Shown piece by piece: positions 60,751-64,000 of a stretch of 64,000 nucleotides of DNA. Position 1 is the stretch's first letter. Each line of letters starts with the position of its first letter. Source of the stretch: Actinomycetes bacterium (GTDB lineage: Bacteria; Actinomycetota; Acidimicrobiia; Acidimicrobiales; Acidimicrobiaceae); the NCBI GenBank assembly GCA_021799035.1, contig JAJZBG010000005.1:23910-87909 (forward strand), given 5' to 3'. The notes under the pieces are model-generated. The model was given only the letters and a program-made list of their open reading frames with translations, did no database searches and had not been told where the DNA came from. The translations under genes and the position numbers were made by a program.

Positions 60751-61737
60751 GTGACTGAGGTTATTGACTTTCATATTCACTTCACCCCAGAAGAGCTCGT
60801 ACGCCCCCATCTAAAGCCAGATGGAAAAATTGACATCCTGATCCAGCATGGGCTGCCTGCATACACCTATCATGACACCCTCTTCCTATTTGAACGCCAC
60901 ATCGAATCAATGGATACAGCCGGAATCGATGTCGCAGTGCTTTCAAGCGGTGCCGGAATGGGAGGAGCACAGGAGGCATGCGAACTTATCAACGCGACAG
61001 CAAACAAGGTCCAGAACAAATATCCAAAACGCTTCACACCACTTGCTCACATAGACCCCACAAGCAGCAGATGGAGAAGCGAACTGAAAAAGTGCAGCGA
61101 AGAATACGGTTTTCGTGGTGTTGCATTTCCTAGCAGTTTTGACACCTACAACCTCGATAGCGAGATTCTGATGCCGGTGTACGAAGCACTTGAGGAAGCT
61201 GGCCTGTTCATTTTTGTCCATCCAGCCCTATCGGTATCCGAGGGAATAAGCCATTACTACGACAAGTACGACCTGTACCGCTGCGTTGGTCGAGAGCATG
61301 AGCTAGTTCTCGCTACCTATCGGCTCATTGCCGGAGGGGTTTTCGACAAGTTCCCAGAACTCGAAGTTGTCATGTCGCACCTGGGAGGAGGAATAGGAGC
61401 GATCATCGCTCGCATCCGTGGCTACCAGGACAAGGCTCACATGGGACTACCTCCTGATTCCCCGCACGCACTAACTGCCGAGAAAGAGTTCGATACCTAT
61501 ATCGCGCGAAATCTGTTCTTTGACACAGGAGGGTTGTTCGGAAGCATCAAGGCAATTCACGCGGCATTGACCGAGCTTCCTGCTTCCCGGATCGTTTTCG
61601 GAACTGACTACCCTCAAGAGATCCGTGATGCAAATACCATGGCCAACTTCGTCAAAGATCTTCGAGAATCCAGTCTCCCCCTTGAGGTGATCGAGGGCAT
61701 ATTGGGCAAGAACGGGGCTCATCTAATTGGCCATTGA
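60751..61737 (+). CDS. Amidohydrolase (ACMSD/decarboxylase type) with intact metal site
   Basis: A ~328-residue amidohydrolase_2 protein. Metal site residues are complete: DFHIHF (HxH), IFVHPALS, VVMSHLGGG and IVFGTDYPQEI (Asp). Such enzymes decarboxylate or hydrolyse aromatic acids. Start: GTG 60751, just before the HxH strand as is usual; the frame upstream to 60649 lacks protein character. It follows the class II aldolase gene by ~190 bases. It contrasts with the metal-less relative at 46052-46903. Confidence 0.85.
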   Translation: MTEVIDFHIHFTPEELVRPHLKPDGKIDILIQHGLPAYTYHDTLFLFERHIESMDTAGIDVAVLSSGAGMGGAQEACELINATANKVQNKYPKRFTPLAHIDPTSSRWRSELKKCSEEYGFRGVAFPSSFDTYNLDSEILMPVYEALEEAGLFIFVHPALSVSEGISHYYDKYDLYRCVGREHELVLATYRLIAGGVFDKFPELEVVMSHLGGGIGAIIARIRGYQDKAHMGLPPDSPHALTAEKEFDTYIARNLFFDTGGLFGSIKAIHAALTELPASRIVFGTDYPQEIRDANTMANFVKDLRESSLPLEVIEGILGKNGAHLIGH

Positions 61738-62315
61738 TTGTCATTTTGAGGCAAACCCATTTCGCTGGAACTAAGAGCGAAAATCCTAGCGGTGTTGTCA
61801 GGGCCAGACTAGAGCACCGGAACGATGCATCGGAAATAACTCTGGATGCGCTGGAACCCAAGCACGCATCTCTCACCTGGTCCGCTCAGCGGTTAAGGCC
61901 ACAGCAATCGCGATAGCCAAGCGAACCTGGTCTTGAAATCCATTGGGTGGTACGCAAAGGCCGCCAAGAACGTTCTGCTGGAGAAAATCTGCGGTTCAGT
62001 ACGTGGGTGGACAAGCTAGATTGCGGACCCAATGAAGTGGAGTGGACCTAATCCTTTGGACAACCTGATGACCACCTTGCATAGGACACGTAGGAATCCT
62101 CGTTCATAACCAAGGCGAGAAGGTCGCAAGCCATGCTACTGGCACATGCGCTTATGGATTGGAGCTAAAACGTTCTCGCCAGCTGCTTTCCTGCACCCTT
62201 GGTCGGCTGCCTCAGAGTCGCCTGACGATATCTGAAGCGTCAAACATCAGATGGATCAGACCCGGGAGGTCCTGCATGGCTGTTCACATCAAACAAATTT
62301 TCATGAATGCTTGTG
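61738..62315. other. 578-base region without recognisable gene
   Basis: Neither strand has a convincing ORF, RNA gene or repeat. Short frames such as the one giving KAAKNVLLEKICGSVRGW (around 61950-62010) may be decayed coding sequence, but no family was recognised. Confidence 0.4.
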
Positions 62316-62687
62316 CTATTCAGGAATAAGGCTGCTCAAGCAAAACGGGTGCCCAGCTGGATCCTTGAAGACAAGCCAGCGCTCTGGGCTAGGCTGAAGC
62401 TCCATCTTGACCGCTCCTGCCTTTAGGGCCGCCAATTCACCAAGCCCAAGATCTGCGACAGCAAAATCAAGATGGATCTGTTGAGGAATGAGAGAGTCAG
62501 GCCAGGTGGGAGCTCTATATCCTTCGACGCTGCGAAAGGACAACCAGACCCCATCCAAACGAATAGCAGAAAACCCGTTCACATCGTAAGCGATCATTTT
62601 ATCCAACAGCCTCGAGTAAAAGCTCGCCAACTCGTGCGAATCAGCACAATCTAGTGAAATTGAACCGAGTTTCAGTAGAGCAGCCAC
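62316..62687 (-). CDS. VOC (glyoxalase/bleomycin-resistance) family protein
   Basis: A ~123-residue single VOC protein: LKLGSISLDCADSHELASFY at the start and VFKDPAGHPFCLSSL at the end are the family ends, the latter with the DPxGxxF/x-C motif. IHLDFAVADLGLGELAALKA gives the second half's first strand. Function is not determined; actinobacterial forms of this type are often uncharacterised lyases or binding proteins. Start: GTG 62687 preceded by AAAGGGAA. Confidence 0.8.
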   Translation of the reverse strand: MAALLKLGSISLDCADSHELASFYSRLLDKMIAYDVNGFSAIRLDGVWLSFRSVEGYRAPTWPDSLIPQQIHLDFAVADLGLGELAALKAGAVKMELQPSPERWLVFKDPAGHPFCLSSLIPE

Positions 62688-62863
62688 CAAACGATTCCCT
62701 TTCCCAATTATTGCCAAAAGTGGCAATCAACAATAGAGTTCCCTACCCTGATTGGCTGACAAATGTATTCTTGACACGAAGTGATCTTTGTCCATGCCAG
62801 ATAGAGATTGCAGCAATCGAACAGTCGATGACAACCTCGACAAGGATGTGCCCAGCTCTCATC

Positions 62864-63454
62864 TCAAATCTGCGCCGGCATCGCCCAACTTGGATCTCTG
62901 CCCGTCCAAGCGATGAAAGCGTCGGTGGGCGATGCGGAAATCGGTATTACTTGCTCCCGCGCGAATACTCTTGAACTTCTAACCTCGGCAACCGGTAAAG
63001 GGTCAATGAGCGCGTGCGCAAATTCAATGATCTGACCAGGGATTTCCACACGGACATCGACAACTCGTGCTAGATCCCAACCATGCACAAAAAGATCCAC
63101 AGCTGGAAAGCTCAGACTCCTTCCAATCTCCCGCTTCCCTAGAGGTGTCTCAACGGTCCTGGTGATATCGACCCCCGAGAGAGCCTCACGAGCTGGGCCG
63201 GCAAGCTGTATCCACCACTTGATTGGCTCTTGCCCCACCGCATTTCCTGGCGGCTCTGCAGGCTGCCAGTCGGGCTTCTCGTTCAGCAGCAGCGCCGTGC
63301 TGAACCTCACACCCGCTCCAACATGGCCAAGCACGTCAAGAGCACGCCAGCCTTCGCAAGGCGACATCCACTCCCAGCAATGGTCTGGGAACCGATCAAC
63401 AATTCCACCAAAGAATTCGACACCTTTGAGGTAAGCGCAGTCCGAAGTCATCAT
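62864..63454 (-). CDS. DinB-superfamily, mycothiol-dependent maleylpyruvate isomerase-like (TIGR03086-type) protein
   Basis: A 196-residue four-helix protein. SPCEGWRALDVLGHVGAGVR and FPAVDLFVHGWDLARV carry the family's metal-binding His residues. C-terminal helix: GQIIEFAHALIDPL. Members are mycothiol S-transferases or maleylpyruvate isomerases in actinobacteria, fitting the inferred host. The true substrate is unknown. Encoded just upstream of a tRNA gene on the same strand. Confidence 0.8.
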   Translation of the reverse strand: MMTSDCAYLKGVEFFGGIVDRFPDHCWEWMSPCEGWRALDVLGHVGAGVRFSTALLLNEKPDWQPAEPPGNAVGQEPIKWWIQLAGPAREALSGVDITRTVETPLGKREIGRSLSFPAVDLFVHGWDLARVVDVRVEIPGQIIEFAHALIDPLPVAEVRSSRVFAREQVIPISASPTDAFIAWTGRDPSWAMPAQI

Positions 63455-63590
63455 CTTTGTCAGCGTAGCAAAGAGCTGATAGTTAAAAATGCGACTTCAA
63501 GATTCCTTGACGTGTTGCACTCGGACCCGGTGCAGCGAATTCCAGCAACTCGATCCGCAGTCCTTACTTGTCATGCGGAATTTGCCAAAG

Positions 63591-63666
63591 TGGCAGCCCC
63601 AACGGGATTCGAACCCGTGTCTCTACCTTGAGAGGGTAGTGTCCTAGGCCTCTAGACGATGGGGCC
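63591..63666 (-). tRNA. tRNA-Glu (anticodon CUC)
   Basis: A 76-base cloverleaf on the minus strand. D-arm GTCTAGAGGCCTAGGAC, anticodon stem-loop CTACCCTCTCAAGGTAG with CTC anticodon, T-arm ACGGGTTCGAATCCCGT, and an encoded CCA end. The first acceptor pair appears as G-U. It matches bacterial tRNA-Glu very closely. Confidence 0.95.
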
Positions 63667-63842
63667 ACTGAAGTGCTAGCTAATCAATCTTAGCGGTCAC
63701 TCGAAATTGCCAGTCGCTTGCAGCAAATTTGATCGCTCTGCGCGGCAAACCCCGTCCGTGAGGGAGGGGAAGGATAGCGCTAACGGCGTAGCCGTTACAA
63801 GGTGTATCGCATTATCTGTGTCACACCCAGGAGCTAGGGTAA

Positions 63843-64000
63843 TACCGTGAGCATCCGCGAGAGACTGTACCCAGGATCGAAAAGACGACCACCAATCTGG
63901 TGCGAGAATACGACCTGATTGCAATAGAGGACTTGCAAGTCAAGAACATGGTCCGCAGTGCCAAAGGCACCTTGGACAATCCGGGTAAAAATGTAGCTCA
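63843..64000 (+). pseudogene. Fragment of TnpB-type (IS200/IS605 OrfB) protein, 5'-truncated, continuing past the window
   Basis: The plus-strand frame from 63843 (stop codon at 63840) to the right edge reads ...EKTTTNLVREYDLIAIEDLQ then VKNMVRSAKGTLDNPGKNVA, matching the TnpB RuvC-like segment with the catalytic Glu in IAIEDL. The N-terminal ~200 residues of a normal TnpB are missing, and no start codon with ribosome site is present, so this is a remnant or truncated gene. It lies 180 bases from the tRNA-Glu gene, a common insertion neighbourhood. Confidence 0.7.

Noticed and set aside
63697..63924. 75-codon minus-strand frame at the right edge
   Set aside because: It overlaps the TnpB-type fragment on the other strand and has no ribosome site or recognisable family.

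Overview
The window looks like a chromosome segment of a motile, single-membrane actinobacterium with moderate G+C, most plausibly from the Acidimicrobiia. Evidence: a complete flagellar gene set without the P- and L-ring genes flgI/flgH, actinobacterial families (a Cdc48-like double AAA ATPase, a mycothiol-type maleylpyruvate isomerase relative), GTG/TTG starts and predicted leaderless messages. The genus is an inference.

Positions 1-35000 hold a flagellar supercluster, nearly all on the minus strand, in five transcription units plus a large glycosyltransferase gene: flgB-flgC-fliE-F-G-H-I-J-muralytic enzyme-fliK-flgD-flgE (11045 to 512); fliC-fliD-fliS-fliT-like (15407 to 11280); the three-domain glycosyltransferase (19043 to 15519); flgN-flgK-flgL-fliW-csrA (24711 to 21042); flhA-flhF-like-small membrane protein (28186 to 24764); flbD-motA-motB-fliM-N-O-P-Q-R-flhB (34724 to 28340). 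Six of these units start with the same promoter, (C/G)TCAA-N16-G(C/T/A)CGT(T/A)(A/T)(A/G), always with a 16-base spacer. It fits the FliA/WhiG-type sigma factor encoded at 20163-20954. Chemotaxis genes are absent, and FliM lacks the N-terminal CheY-docking peptide.

Positions 35000-38000 carry a MarR regulator and an MMPL exporter. Positions 38000-53900 form a catabolic region: a FadR-type GntR regulator; a minus-strand operon led by a phenylacetate-CoA-ligase-like enzyme (three crotonases, two 3-hydroxyacyl-CoA dehydrogenases, thiolase, CoA-transferase, an amidohydrolase lacking metal ligands, a small unknown protein); and a second operon of two cupin proteins plus a Cdc48-like ATPase. Three near-identical promoter/operator modules (TTGCMA-N17-TATTGT overlapped by a 22-bp palindrome) precede the regulator gene and both operons, so they probably form one regulon. 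The inferred job is CoA-dependent breakdown of an aromatic or alicyclic acid, with the cupin/ATPase operon as its least familiar part.

Positions 53900-64000 hold an acyl-CoA synthetase with a transketolase, XdhC-like and PabC-like genes, a class II aldolase, an intact amidohydrolase, small metabolic proteins, a tRNA-Glu(CUC), and a 5'-truncated TnpB-type fragment running off the right edge.
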